64,000 nucleotides of DNA. Origin: Ga0077553 sp038215275. Its GTDB lineage: Bacteria > Acidobacteriota > Terriglobia > Bryobacterales > Bryobacteraceae. The DNA is taken from positions 1 through 64,000 of the forward strand of contig JBBQRA010000001.1 in assembly GCA_038215275.1 (NCBI GenBank), read 5' to 3'. Below the pieces are notes generated by a model. The model worked only from the letters and a program-made list of their open reading frames with translations, was not told the DNA's origin and searched no databases. Shown piece by piece: positions 26,525-35,177 of this stretch (positions are counted from its first letter, which is position 1; the number at the start of each line of letters is the position of its first letter). A program made the translations under genes and the position numbers.

Positions 26525-29500
26525 ATGCGCCTCGTCACCCTCGCCCTCCGCCGCCCGGTGACCATTCTCGTCGCCGTCCTGGCCATCGTCCTCTCCGCCT
26601 GGCTCGCCAGTCGCCGCATCGCCGTCGATATTTTCCCCGAAATCGGACAGCCGGCCATCTTCGTCGCCCAACCCTATGGCGGCATGGATCCCTCCCAGAT
26701 GGAGGGCTACCTGACGTACTACTACGAGTATCATTTCCTCTACATCGCGGGCATCGAACACGTTGAATCGAAGAACATTCAGGGCGCTTCCCTGATGAAG
26801 CTTTACTTCCATCCCGGCACTGACATGGCCCAAGCCATGGCCCAGGTCATCGGCTACGTCACCCGCTCCCGCGCCTTCATGCCCCCCGGCGTCGTCGGCC
26901 CTTTCATCACCCGATTCGACGGCGGTTCCGTGCCGGTCGGCCAACTGATCTTCTCGAGTCCTACGCGTCCCCCCAGCGAAATGCAGGACATCGCCCTCAA
27001 CCGGGTCCGTCCCCTCTTCGCCACCATCCCCGGCGTTTCCGCCCCGCCCCCCTTCGGCGGCAACCAGCGCACCATCGTCGTCCGCCTCGACCCGGACAAA
27101 CTCCGTAGCTATCGCATCTCTCCCGAAGAGGCCATCGCCGCCGTCAATAAGGCCTCCAGCGTCCAGCCTGCTGGAAACATTCGCATCGGCGACTTGAACA
27201 ATTTCACCACTTCGAACGCGGCCCTCGGCGCGAACCTCCCGGAACTGATGGACGCCCCCGTGCGCCCCGGCGAAAACCCTCCTGTCTTCCTCCGCGATAT
27301 CGGGGTCATCGAGAACGGAACCGACATTCTCACGGCCTACGCCCATGTCAACGGCAAGCGCACCGTCTACATGCAGATCACCAAGCGCTCGGAAGCCTCC
27401 ACGCTCGATGTCATAAAAGCCGTCCGCGCCAACCTCCCTGCCTTTAAAGCGGTCTGCCCGGAAGATGTCGACGTCCGCGTCGAGTTTGATCAATCCACCG
27501 TCGTCACCCAATCCCTCCGCACCCTCGCGAACGAGGCCGTCCTCGGCGCCGTCCTCACCGGCCTCATGGTCCTGCTCTTCCTTCGCGATTGGCGCAGCAG
27601 CCTAATCGTGATCACGACGATTCCCATCGCCCTCCTTTCGGCCCTCGTCGGTCTGTGGGCCCTCGGCCAAACCATCAACATCATGACTCTCGGCGGACTT
27701 GCCCTCGCCGTCGGCGTGCTCGTCGACGAAGCGACGGTAGAAATCGAGAACATCCACGCCCACATGGCCAGCGGTCTTGCTCGCGTCCAGAGCGTACTCG
27801 ATGCCTGCCAAAAGACCGCCCTCGCCCGCCTTCTGTCGATGTTGACTATCCTCGCCGTCTTCGCCCCGGCCCTCTTTATGACCGGCGTCGGCCGCCAACT
27901 CTTCGTCCCCCTCTCGCTCGCCGTCGCCTTGGCGATGGCCTCCAGCTACGTCCTGTCGAGCACGCTGGTCCCGGTCCTGGCCGCCAAGTTCGTCCGGCCC
28001 TCGGCCCACGCGCCGAAACAGATGCTCTATAGCAATCTACTTGGGGGCCTCCTTCCTCTCCGGTGGATCCTCGCACCGCTCTATCTCCTCGTCACGCTTG
28101 GTCTGCTCTTCGCCCTCGTCCCAACTCTCGGCACCGAGCTATTCCCCACCGCCGACGCCGGCCAATTCAAGCTTCGGCTCCGCGCGCCCACGGGCACCCG
28201 CATCGAGCGCACCGAAGAATACGCCCTGCAGGCCCTTAAGCTCATCCAGCGCGAAGTGCCCGTCGAGATCAGCTCCGCCTTCATTGGCGTACAACCCGCC
28301 AGCTACCCCATCAATACGATCTTCCTGTGGACCTCCGGTCCCCACGAGGCCGTCTTCCAGGTCGCGCTGAAGCCCGAAGCCACGCTCCGCGGGGAGCCGC
28401 TTCGAGAGCGCTTGCGCGCCGTCTTTGAAAAAGAACTCCCGCAAGTGCAGATGTCGTTCGAGGCCGGCGACATCGTCAGCGATGTCATGTCGTTCGGTTC
28501 CCCAACGCCAGTCGAAGTCGCCGTCCAGGGCCCCGCCCTGCCTGCCAACCGGGCCCACGCCGAAAAGGTCATGGCGGAACTGCGAAAAATTCCGGCCCTC
28601 CGCGATCTTCAGTTCGCGCAACCCCTCGACTACCCCACTATCGACGTCCAGATCGACCGCGAGCGCGCCGGCCAGTATGGTCTCACCATGGCCAACGTCG
28701 CCCGCTCCCTCGTCGCCGCCACCTCCAGCTCCCGCTTCGTCGACCCCAACTACTGGCGCGATCCCAACTCCGGCAACGCCTTCCAGATTCAAGTCGAAAT
28801 CCCCCAGCACCGTATGGCCTCGATTACCGATCTGGCTGACCTCCCCGTCATGCAGAACCGGGAGGCGCGTCCGACTCTTGGCGACGTCGCCACCATCAAG
28901 CCCGGCAAGACGTACGGCCTCGTCGAGCGCTACAACATGCAGCGCGTCGTCTCCATCACGGCCAACCTGCACGGCGTGCCGCTCGGTGTTGCCGAAAAAC
29001 AAATTCGCGAGGCCATTAAGAAGGCTGGCGAACCCGCCCGCGGTGTCACAGTAAATGTCCGGGGCCAGGTCCCGGCGCTGACCTCCACACTGGACGGGCT
29101 CCGCCTTGGTCTGGCGATTGCCATTGCGGCCATCTTTCTGCTCCTTACCGCAAACTTCCAAAGCGTCCGCCTCGCTCTCGTGGTCCTCTCCACCGTGCCC
29201 GCCGCCCTCACCGGCGTCGTGCTCGCCTTAAAGTTCACCGGGACCACGCTGAACATCCAAAGCTTCATGGGAGCCATCATGGCCACCGGCATCGCCGTTG
29301 CCAACTCCATCCTCCTCGTCACTTTCGCCGAACTCGCCCGCAAATCCGGCGGCTCCATCACGGAGGCGGCCGCTGCTCGTCTCCGCGCCGTGCTGATGAC
29401 GGCTTTCGCCATGATGGCCGGCATGGCTCCCATCGCGCTGGGCGCCGAGCAGACCGCCCCGCTCGGCCGCGCTGTCCTCGGCGGTCTCGCGTTGGCCACC

Positions 29501-29596
29501 GTCGCGACGCTGACCATCGTTCCGCTCTTCTACAAAATCCTCCAACCCGAAAACGCCAGCGATCCGTCGCTCCTACCCCATGAAGACAATCTTTAG
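26525..29596 (+). CDS. RND-family efflux transporter, inner-membrane permease
   Basis: 1023 residues, full RND length, with 12 expected transmembrane helices and two large periplasmic loops. It opens with the RND pattern RRPVTILVAVLAIVLSAWLA and DIFPEIGQP. TM4 carries GVLVDEATVEIENIHAH, so the AcrB pair Asp407/Asp408 is Asp/Glu here. TM10 reads GIAVANSILLVTFAELA, where AcrB Lys940 is Ala. The proton relay therefore differs from AcrB. It lies 4 bp after the TolC-family gene, and the adaptor gene overlaps its end by 17 bp. It could export drugs, lipids or other small molecules. Confidence 0.95.
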   Translation: MRLVTLALRRPVTILVAVLAIVLSAWLASRRIAVDIFPEIGQPAIFVAQPYGGMDPSQMEGYLTYYYEYHFLYIAGIEHVESKNIQGASLMKLYFHPGTDMAQAMAQVIGYVTRSRAFMPPGVVGPFITRFDGGSVPVGQLIFSSPTRPPSEMQDIALNRVRPLFATIPGVSAPPPFGGNQRTIVVRLDPDKLRSYRISPEEAIAAVNKASSVQPAGNIRIGDLNNFTTSNAALGANLPELMDAPVRPGENPPVFLRDIGVIENGTDILTAYAHVNGKRTVYMQITKRSEASTLDVIKAVRANLPAFKAVCPEDVDVRVEFDQSTVVTQSLRTLANEAVLGAVLTGLMVLLFLRDWRSSLIVITTIPIALLSALVGLWALGQTINIMTLGGLALAVGVLVDEATVEIENIHAHMASGLARVQSVLDACQKTALARLLSMLTILAVFAPALFMTGVGRQLFVPLSLAVALAMASSYVLSSTLVPVLAAKFVRPSAHAPKQMLYSNLLGGLLPLRWILAPLYLLVTLGLLFALVPTLGTELFPTADAGQFKLRLRAPTGTRIERTEEYALQALKLIQREVPVEISSAFIGVQPASYPINTIFLWTSGPHEAVFQVALKPEATLRGEPLRERLRAVFEKELPQVQMSFEAGDIVSDVMSFGSPTPVEVAVQGPALPANRAHAEKVMAELRKIPALRDLQFAQPLDYPTIDVQIDRERAGQYGLTMANVARSLVAATSSSRFVDPNYWRDPNSGNAFQIQVEIPQHRMASITDLADLPVMQNREARPTLGDVATIKPGKTYGLVERYNMQRVVSITANLHGVPLGVAEKQIREAIKKAGEPARGVTVNVRGQVPALTSTLDGLRLGLAIAIAAIFLLLTANFQSVRLALVVLSTVPAALTGVVLALKFTGTTLNIQSFMGAIMATGIAVANSILLVTFAELARKSGGSITEAAAARLRAVLMTAFAMMAGMAPIALGAEQTAPLGRAVLGGLALATVATLTIVPLFYKILQPENASDPSLLPHEDNL

Positions 29597-30623
29597 CCTC
29601 GCCCTCCTCTGCGCCTCGGGCCTGCTGGCCCAGGAGACCGTCGCCGTCGTCGTCCAACCGCTCGACCGGAAGCTGCGCCTGCCCGCCGAGATCCTACCCT
29701 ATCAATCGGTCGACCTCCATGCCCGCGTCCAAGGCTTCGTCGAGAGAGTGGAAGTCGACCGCGGCAGCGTGGTCCGCAAGGGTCAGTTGCTCCTCGAGTT
29801 GGCCGCCCCCGAACTCAAGGCGCAACTCGCTGAAGTCGAGGCCAAGGCCCTGGCGGTAGAAAGCCAGCGCGCCGAAGCTGAGGCCCGTCTCGCTAGCCAG
29901 GAAGCGGTACTCGAACGCCTCAAACAGGCCTCCGCCACGGCCGGCGCCGTAGCCGGCATCGAAGTCATTCAGGCCCAGAAATCCGCCGACGCGCTGAAGT
30001 CCCAAATCACCAGCATCCAAAGCCAGGCCCGCGCCACGCGCGCCTCGGCCGCGGCTATCAGCGAACTCATTGGCTACCTCAAGGTGACGGCTCCGTTCGA
30101 CGGCGTCATAACGGCCCGCCACGTCCACCCCGGCGCCCTCGCCACCGGCCCCCTGCTCCGCATTGAACAGGTGAACCGTCTCCGCGTCGTCGTCGCTTTA
30201 CCCGAATCCGAAGTCGCGACCATGGTCCCCGGCGCTACCGTTCCCTTCACCATCGCTGGAGGCCTCACGGGCAGCGGCACGATTACCCGAATCGCTCGTT
30301 CGCTCGACGCCAAGACCCGCACGATGCCGGTTGAACTGGAGGTGGCCAACCCCACCGGCAGACTTAGCCCAGGCATGTACGCCGAGGCCACCTGGCCCGC
30401 CCGCCGCGCGAAGCCGTCCATTCTCGTGCCGCCGACCGCCGTTGTCACCACCAGCGAAAAGGTCTTCGTCATCCGAAACAACAACGGCCAGGCCGAGCAC
30501 GTCCCCGTCGTCAAGGGAGCCCCCGCCGGCGAACTCCTCGAAGTCTTTGGCGACCTCAACGCCGGCGACAAGATCCTACGCCGCGGCACCGACGAGATCC
30601 GCCCCGGCGCCGCAATTAAATAG
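29580..30623 (+). CDS. RND efflux periplasmic adaptor (membrane fusion protein)
   Basis: 347 residues with a signal peptide (MKTIFSLALLCASGLLA). A lipoyl/barrel-sandwich half (LHARVQGFVERVEVDRGSVVRKG, about 40-62), an alpha-hairpin of Glu/Ala-rich coiled coil (about 70-155), the second lipoyl half (TAPFDGVITARHVHPGALA), a beta-barrel and a membrane-proximal domain follow in order. It connects the RND pump to the TolC-family channel. Its placement after the pump gene is the reverse of the usual adaptor-pump order. It overlaps the permease gene by 17 bp. Confidence 0.94.
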   Translation: MKTIFSLALLCASGLLAQETVAVVVQPLDRKLRLPAEILPYQSVDLHARVQGFVERVEVDRGSVVRKGQLLLELAAPELKAQLAEVEAKALAVESQRAEAEARLASQEAVLERLKQASATAGAVAGIEVIQAQKSADALKSQITSIQSQARATRASAAAISELIGYLKVTAPFDGVITARHVHPGALATGPLLRIEQVNRLRVVVALPESEVATMVPGATVPFTIAGGLTGSGTITRIARSLDAKTRTMPVELEVANPTGRLSPGMYAEATWPARRAKPSILVPPTAVVTTSEKVFVIRNNNGQAEHVPVVKGAPAGELLEVFGDLNAGDKILRRGTDEIRPGAAIK

Positions 30624-30867
30624 GCTGACGAGAGGTTCGCCAGGAGACCATTATCAGAAGATCGAGTGGTTCTCTTTCTTCCGCCCCAATCCAGCAGGAG
30701 ACGGCACAACAGAGCACTTTCGGTCGTAGCCCTCGCCGACATACATGCCGGTGCGGCAGGCCGAAGAAACGCTCCGCCGCCACGGCATTCTTCTGCTGCG
30801 TCATGAATATCGTCTCGGCCACCACGCGGAAAAGCCCGTCCTCTCTCCTCCCTCAGCCTCATGGGAT
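30624..30867. other. 244-bp gap with no confident gene; one small minus-strand ORF
   Basis: Between the adaptor gene and the beta-helix gene I see no terminator hairpin and no convincing protein match. The only candidate is a minus-strand ORF, 30788-30654, of 44 codons (MPWRRSVSSACRTGMYVGEG at its start) with a Lys/Arg-rich end. AGAAG just upstream of its ATG is a poor ribosome site. It could be a scrap of a decayed gene or non-coding. Nothing supports a function. Confidence 0.3.
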
Positions 30868-32796
30868 ATGATCAAAATCCTTTCCATCATGCGCGCCGCT
30901 ATCCTACTCCTCGCTGCCTGCGCTCTTCAGGCCCAGAACTCGACCAAACCCGGCCGGTTTCACGTCGAACATCCCACTCTTTTGAACCTTGGCTTCGAAT
31001 GGGCCATCGAAGGGGATGAGAATCGCAATGCCGTTGTCGACGTCCGCTTCCGCAAAGCCGGCGCCGCCGCGTGGCGACCCGCGCTGCCCCTCCTTCGCAT
31101 CGGCGGCGAACGCCCACACCGCGACCGCGAGAAAATGACGCACACCGTCCCCCACGGCTTCGCCGGCAGCATTCTCAACCTCGAACCCGCCACCAGCTAC
31201 GAGTGCGAGTTCACCCTTCGCGACCCCGACGGCGTCACCGGCCAGGCCCTCCAAAAAGTCACAGTCTCCACCCGCACCGAACCGAAGTCCTTCGCCGGCG
31301 GCCGCGTCCTTCACGTCTATCCCGCCGACCACGAAGGTCCCAAGCTCGAACCCAGCTACATCGGATTCAAGGCCGCCTACTACGGCGAAGGCCGCGGCGA
31401 CTGGACCTCCGTTCGCATGACGAAAGCCCAGCCCGGCGATACCATCCTCATCCACGCCGGCCTCTACCGCCCCGACCGCCTCAACTACGTCGATCCCCTG
31501 AGCGCCCCTTTCACAGGCTACTGGCCGCTCTCTCTCAAGGGCACTGCCGAAAAGCCCATCACCATTAAGGGCGCAGGCGACGGAGAAGCCATCTTCGACG
31601 GAGCGGGCAACCATAAGCTCTTCGATGTCCAGGCCACCCACCATCACATCTTCGAAGGCCTCACCTTTCGGAACACCGAAGTCGCCCTGTTCGCCGGCGA
31701 CAAGGAAGTTATGGGCGCCGTCGCGCTCACCGTTCGGAACTGCCGCTTTGAAGATATCGGCGTCGGCGTCTGGACCGAGAACGCCGACTCCCGCGACTTC
31801 TTCATCTCCGATAATCTCTTCCTCGGCCGCGAAGACCAGATGCGCCTCATCGGCTGGAACCAGGTCGGCTCCCGCGCCGCCGGCATCTACCCTTCCCATC
31901 AACTCCGCAGCTTCTTCGCCGTCAAAGTCTATGGCCCCGGCCACATCATCGCCCATAACTCTATCGCCTACTTCCACGACGCCATCTGCATCTCCACCTA
32001 CGGCCCGCCGGACGCCGATCCCGAGCGCCGCGCCTCCTCCATCGATATCTACAACAACGACATGCACCTGACGAACGACGACTTCATCGAGGCCGACGGT
32101 GGCGCCCACAACATCCGTATCTTCCAAAATCGTGGCGTCAATGCCGCCCACAATGGCTACAGCGCCCAACCCATGTTCGGCGGCCCTGTGTACTTCTATC
32201 GCAACATCGCCTATCACATTCCCGCCGGAGGAGCGTTCAAGCTCAGTGCTTCGCCGGCCGGCATCATCGCCTATCACAACACGTTGATTGCCGAACAGGC
32301 CGCCCGCGATCCCTATAGCAACGCTCATTTCCGCAACAACCTCTTCCTGGGTCGCGACACCCCGAACAAAGGCATCATGAACTGGGCCTTCGGCTCGGCC
32401 CAGTACAGCTCCGATTACAATGGCTTCCGCCCCAATCGCAACGTCCAGAAGCAGTACAGTTGGCTCGCCCCTCCCGCCACCGCGTGGAAGGACTTCGCCA
32501 CTCTCGCCGAATTCCAGCAGGCCACCGGCCAAGAGGCGCACGGCATCGAAGTCGACTACGACATCTTTGAAAACCTCGCCGCACCGGACATCAATCGCCG
32601 CCATCACGTTTATCACGCCGCCGATCTGAACTTCCGCCTCAAGCCTAACTCGAAGGCTGTCGATGCCGGCCAGGTTCTGCCCACCGTGAACGACGGATTC
32701 ACGGGCAAAGCCCCCGACCTCGGAGCCCTCGAAGCCGGCCAACCCGAACCCCACTACGGCCCCCGCTGGATCACCTGGAAACCGTTCTATCGATGA
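30868..32796 (+). CDS. Secreted right-handed parallel beta-helix protein
   Basis: 642 residues from ATG at 30868; ATG at 30889 (MRAAILLLAACALQAQ) is an alternative that begins right at the signal peptide. After the signal comes a fibronectin-like segment (LNLEPATSYECEFTLRDPDG, about 100-120), then a pectate-lyase-like right-handed beta-helix (about 180-520) with repeats rich in Asn: VALTVRNCRFEDIGVGVW, SIDIYNNDMHLTNDDFIEADGG, GPVYFYRNIAYHIPAGG. The end has the chondroitinase-B/DUF1565-like DLGALEAG. It is probably a secreted polysaccharide-binding or lyase-like protein; no lyase catalytic set was identified. It overlaps the next gene by 4 bp. Confidence 0.85.
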   Translation: MIKILSIMRAAILLLAACALQAQNSTKPGRFHVEHPTLLNLGFEWAIEGDENRNAVVDVRFRKAGAAAWRPALPLLRIGGERPHRDREKMTHTVPHGFAGSILNLEPATSYECEFTLRDPDGVTGQALQKVTVSTRTEPKSFAGGRVLHVYPADHEGPKLEPSYIGFKAAYYGEGRGDWTSVRMTKAQPGDTILIHAGLYRPDRLNYVDPLSAPFTGYWPLSLKGTAEKPITIKGAGDGEAIFDGAGNHKLFDVQATHHHIFEGLTFRNTEVALFAGDKEVMGAVALTVRNCRFEDIGVGVWTENADSRDFFISDNLFLGREDQMRLIGWNQVGSRAAGIYPSHQLRSFFAVKVYGPGHIIAHNSIAYFHDAICISTYGPPDADPERRASSIDIYNNDMHLTNDDFIEADGGAHNIRIFQNRGVNAAHNGYSAQPMFGGPVYFYRNIAYHIPAGGAFKLSASPAGIIAYHNTLIAEQAARDPYSNAHFRNNLFLGRDTPNKGIMNWAFGSAQYSSDYNGFRPNRNVQKQYSWLAPPATAWKDFATLAEFQQATGQEAHGIEVDYDIFENLAAPDINRRHHVYHAADLNFRLKPNSKAVDAGQVLPTVNDGFTGKAPDLGALEAGQPEPHYGPRWITWKPFYR

Positions 32797-33552
32797 GTGC
32801 CAGATCGACTCTCTGCACCGCTGCCAAGTGGCTCGCCGGCGCCGCCGCCGTAGGCGCCGCAGTTTACGGAGCGCAGGCCGGAAGCGCGTGGTTCCGGTAT
32901 GGCAAACCCAATCGTGAAGACGAGGACCTGATCCTCAACGCCCTTCTGCCTGGCTACGAGATCGTCGAACGCCACAGCATCGCCGTCGACGCTCCGGCCA
33001 ACATCACCTTCGCGATGGCCTGCGCAATCGACCTCGAAGACTCCCGGCTTGCCCGCGCCATTTTCCGGGCCCGCGAACGCCTACTGGGAGCCACTCCGGC
33101 GACACAACCTCGCCCCCGCGGCATCCTCGCCCAGACCCAGGCTCTCGGCTGGTCGGTCCTCGCCGAGATCCCCAACCACGAGATCGTCATCGGCGCTGTG
33201 ACGCAACCTTGGCTGGCCGACGTCGTCTTCCGCGGCCTGCCGCTCGACGAGTTTCTGGCCTTCGACGATCCCAATTTCGTCAAGCGGCCTGCCGCTCGAC
33301 GAGTTTCTGGCCTTCGACGATCCCAATTTCGTCAAGATCGCCTGGACCATCCGTGCCGACCGGGTCACCGAGTCGACGTCCATCTTCCGCACCGAAACCC
33401 GTGCTCTTGCCTGCGGCCCCGCGGCCCGCGCGAAGTTCCGCCGCTACTGGTCCCTCGTTTCGCCCGGCATCGCCCTCATCCGCCTTACCTTGCTCAATCC
33501 AGTCAAGCGGGAAGCGGAACGCCGCTACGCCGAGACCTCCGGGAGAGCCTGA
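32793..33552 (+). pseudogene. SRPBCC-like gene frameshifted by a 52-bp tandem duplication
   Basis: The reading frame is intact to codon 164 (Lys at 33282-33284). Then an exact 52-bp copy of 33233-33284 is inserted at 33285-33336. Because 52 is not a multiple of three, the frame is lost. Removing one copy restores a single 235-residue protein that runs on as IAWTIRADRVTESTSIFRTE and stops at 33552. It has an N-terminal hydrophobic segment (AKWLAGAAAVGAAVYGA) and a polyketide-cyclase/SRPBCC-like body (IVERHSIAVDAPANITFAMA, WSVLAEIPNHEIVIGAV). ATGA overlap with the beta-helix gene suggests it was the second gene of that unit. Confidence 0.85.
33233..33336. repeat. Perfect 52-bp tandem direct repeat (two copies)
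   Basis: Copies are 33233-33284 and 33285-33336, identical base for base and directly adjacent. Each starts CGGCCTGCCGCTCGACGA and ends AATTTCGTCAAG. The lack of any mismatch points to a very recent event. Slippage or recombination could remove one copy and restore the gene. An assembly artefact is the alternative. Confidence 0.95.
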
Positions 33553-34021
33553 GTGAAGACCTTGGCATCAGCGCTGCTCAGCGCCGCCGGTCGAGTTCGT
33601 TTCCGTGTTCGCTGCGTACGGCCAAGTGGAAGTACAAGGCTACGGTCCCGCCACGAAGGCCCGCATCGTCGGCTGCGGCAGCGATAGCGCGACCGATTCA
33701 GCAGGGCGGTTCGCGATCTCCGGCAGGGTAAAGGCCGGAGGATATCTGGGCTGCACCATCCAGGTCAGGCTGAAACACCCCGCGAAGAAGTATGAACGCG
33801 GCGCGAGCCTGGGTTCGATTAATCCGGCGCCGGCAGGTGATTCCGAGGGCGAACCCGGACTCCGGATCGGACTCGTATTTCTTGAGCGCGGCTTGCAGAT
33901 TGCGCTGCGCGTCGGCCCACTTTCCTTCACACGTCTCACAGGTCTCATCGGCCAACTGCATCGCACCCATGCCAGCAACCCGGCCACACTGACGTCGCCC
34001 AGTTCTTGCTACAGTAACGCC
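33553..34021. pseudogene. 469-bp stretch with degraded coding fragments
   Basis: No intact gene. On the plus strand, about 33600-33800, one frame resembles a carboxypeptidase-regulatory-like (CarboxypepD_reg) domain: DSATDSAGRFAISGRVKAGG then LGCTIQVRL. On the minus strand, about 33970-33850, another frame resembles a TPR: GKWADAQRNLQAALKKYE. Acidobacterial secreted proteins often join these two domain types, so this may be a decayed, partly inverted gene. The opposite strands could also mean that one match is chance. The VOC gene starts at 34022. Confidence 0.35.
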
Positions 34022-34396
34022 ATGCTCGGCTCATGTCCCGCCATCGCCTTCACCCTCACAACAGACCCGGCTCGCGCCAAATCTTTCTACACCAACGTCC
34101 TCGGCCTCGAATTCGTCAATCAGGACGATTTCGCCATCGTGTTTAACGCCCATGGAACCATGCTGCGTGTTTCCATGGCGCCCACCCACACGCCCGCTGA
34201 ACATCCGGTGCTCGGTTGGCAGGTTCCTGATATCGCCGCCACCGTCACCAGTCTCGGCCAGGCCGGTGTCACCTTTGAACGCTATCCCTTCCTGCCGCAA
34301 GACGACTTGGGCATCTGGACTTCGCCTGACGGCTCCGCCAAAGTCGCCTTCTTCAAGGACCCGGACGGTAACGTCCTCAGCCTCACTGAAGCCTAG
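34022..34396 (+). CDS. VOC (glyoxalase/bleomycin-resistance) family protein
   Basis: 124 residues from ATG at 34022. One vicinal-oxygen-chelate domain: AIAFTLTTDPARAKSFYTNVLGLEF at the start, an internal repeat beginning GWQVPDIAATVTSLGQAGVTFERY, and the closing AKVAFFKDPDGNVLSLTE. These proteins bind a metal and act on small molecules (glyoxalase I, dioxygenases, antibiotic-binding proteins). The length and single-domain form suggest a dimer. The function is not resolved. It ends in a CTAG stop overlap with the opposing hydrolase. Confidence 0.88.
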   Translation: MLGSCPAIAFTLTTDPARAKSFYTNVLGLEFVNQDDFAIVFNAHGTMLRVSMAPTHTPAEHPVLGWQVPDIAATVTSLGQAGVTFERYPFLPQDDLGIWTSPDGSAKVAFFKDPDGNVLSLTEA

Positions 34397-35166
34397 TCCG
34401 CCTCGCTCCGCAGCAGGCGCCAGAACTCCGGGTTCGCGCTGATCGTGTTGTGGCTCTCCCCTCGCACCACCGCGTAAGTAGCCACGCCCGGTGCAAATCG
34501 TGTCCGCAGCAGTTCTGTGCTCTCCCGCGGAACCACTTCGTCGTGCTCCGCCGCCACCACTAACGTCGGCGCGGTCACCCTGGCCGCATATTGGCCCGAC
34601 TCAAACCGATCCGCCAGCAACCACCGGACGGGCACGTAGGGAAACTGCGCCGACGCTAGGTCCAGTAGACTGTCGAAAGGCGTCACCAGCACCAACCGTT
34701 CCACCTGCCGTTCCGCGGCAATTCGCACGGCCACCCCGCCTCCCAAACTCCGTCCCACCACGACCACGCGCTCATGCTCCCTCCGCACCAAGTCAAACAA
34801 CGCGAGCCCATCACCCACCAACGCCGCCTCAGAGGGACTACCTGTGCTGCCCCCATAGCCGCGATAGTGCATCAGGTAGATGGCGTGGTTCGGAAACGCC
34901 CGCACAAAGTCGGGCAGGTCCGGCGTAACGTCTTCGGCATTCCCGCCGAAGTAGATCAGCGCCTCCGGTCCCTCCCGCAGCCGCGTCGAAACTAGAATCC
35001 GTTCGTCGTCTCTGGTCAATGCCATTAAGCTGGCCCCAATTCCTGAATCCCGCGGCTGCGGAAAATAAATCAACGACCTCTGCCAGAAATAGAGAATCAC
35101 ACACAGGCAAACATAAACGATCGCCAGCCCAGCCAACAAGTTTCCAATCGGCCGCACGAAAGACAT
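34393..35166 (-). CDS. Membrane-anchored alpha/beta hydrolase
   Basis: 257 residues from ATG at 35166. An N-terminal transmembrane anchor (about 10-30, LLAGLAIVYVCLCVILYF) is followed by FWQRSLIYFPQP, as in ABHD12/13-like and YqiA/BEM46-like hydrolases. The nucleophile elbow is VVGRSLGGGVAV; the acid is in VVAAEHDEVVPRES; the histidine is in GESHNTIS near the C-terminus. It probably faces the periplasm and hydrolyses an ester or amide; the substrate is unknown. The gene starts 11 bp from the divergent AAC(3)-like gene, so the two promoters must overlap or lie in coding sequence. Confidence 0.9.
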   Translation of the reverse strand: MSFVRPIGNLLAGLAIVYVCLCVILYFWQRSLIYFPQPRDSGIGASLMALTRDDERILVSTRLREGPEALIYFGGNAEDVTPDLPDFVRAFPNHAIYLMHYRGYGGSTGSPSEAALVGDGLALFDLVRREHERVVVVGRSLGGGVAVRIAAERQVERLVLVTPFDSLLDLASAQFPYVPVRWLLADRFESGQYAARVTAPTLVVAAEHDEVVPRESTELLRTRFAPGVATYAVVRGESHNTISANPEFWRLLRSEAD

Positions 35167-35177
35167 AGATTGAGGAT

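Noticed and set aside
24871..28009. Long minus-strand open frames opposite lpxA, the TolC-family gene and the RND pump
   Set aside because: All have the composition of antisense frames and contradict the clear families on the plus strand.
30904..32754. A 616-codon open frame on the minus strand through the beta-helix gene
   Set aside because: It is the mirror of a G+C-rich gene with biased third positions. The protein is a Gly/Val/Glu-rich string without any domain, while the plus strand has a signal peptide and beta-helix repeats.
33233..33336. Possible CRISPR or satellite repeat
   Set aside because: There are only two adjacent copies with no spacer, inside a coding region. It is a simple tandem duplication.
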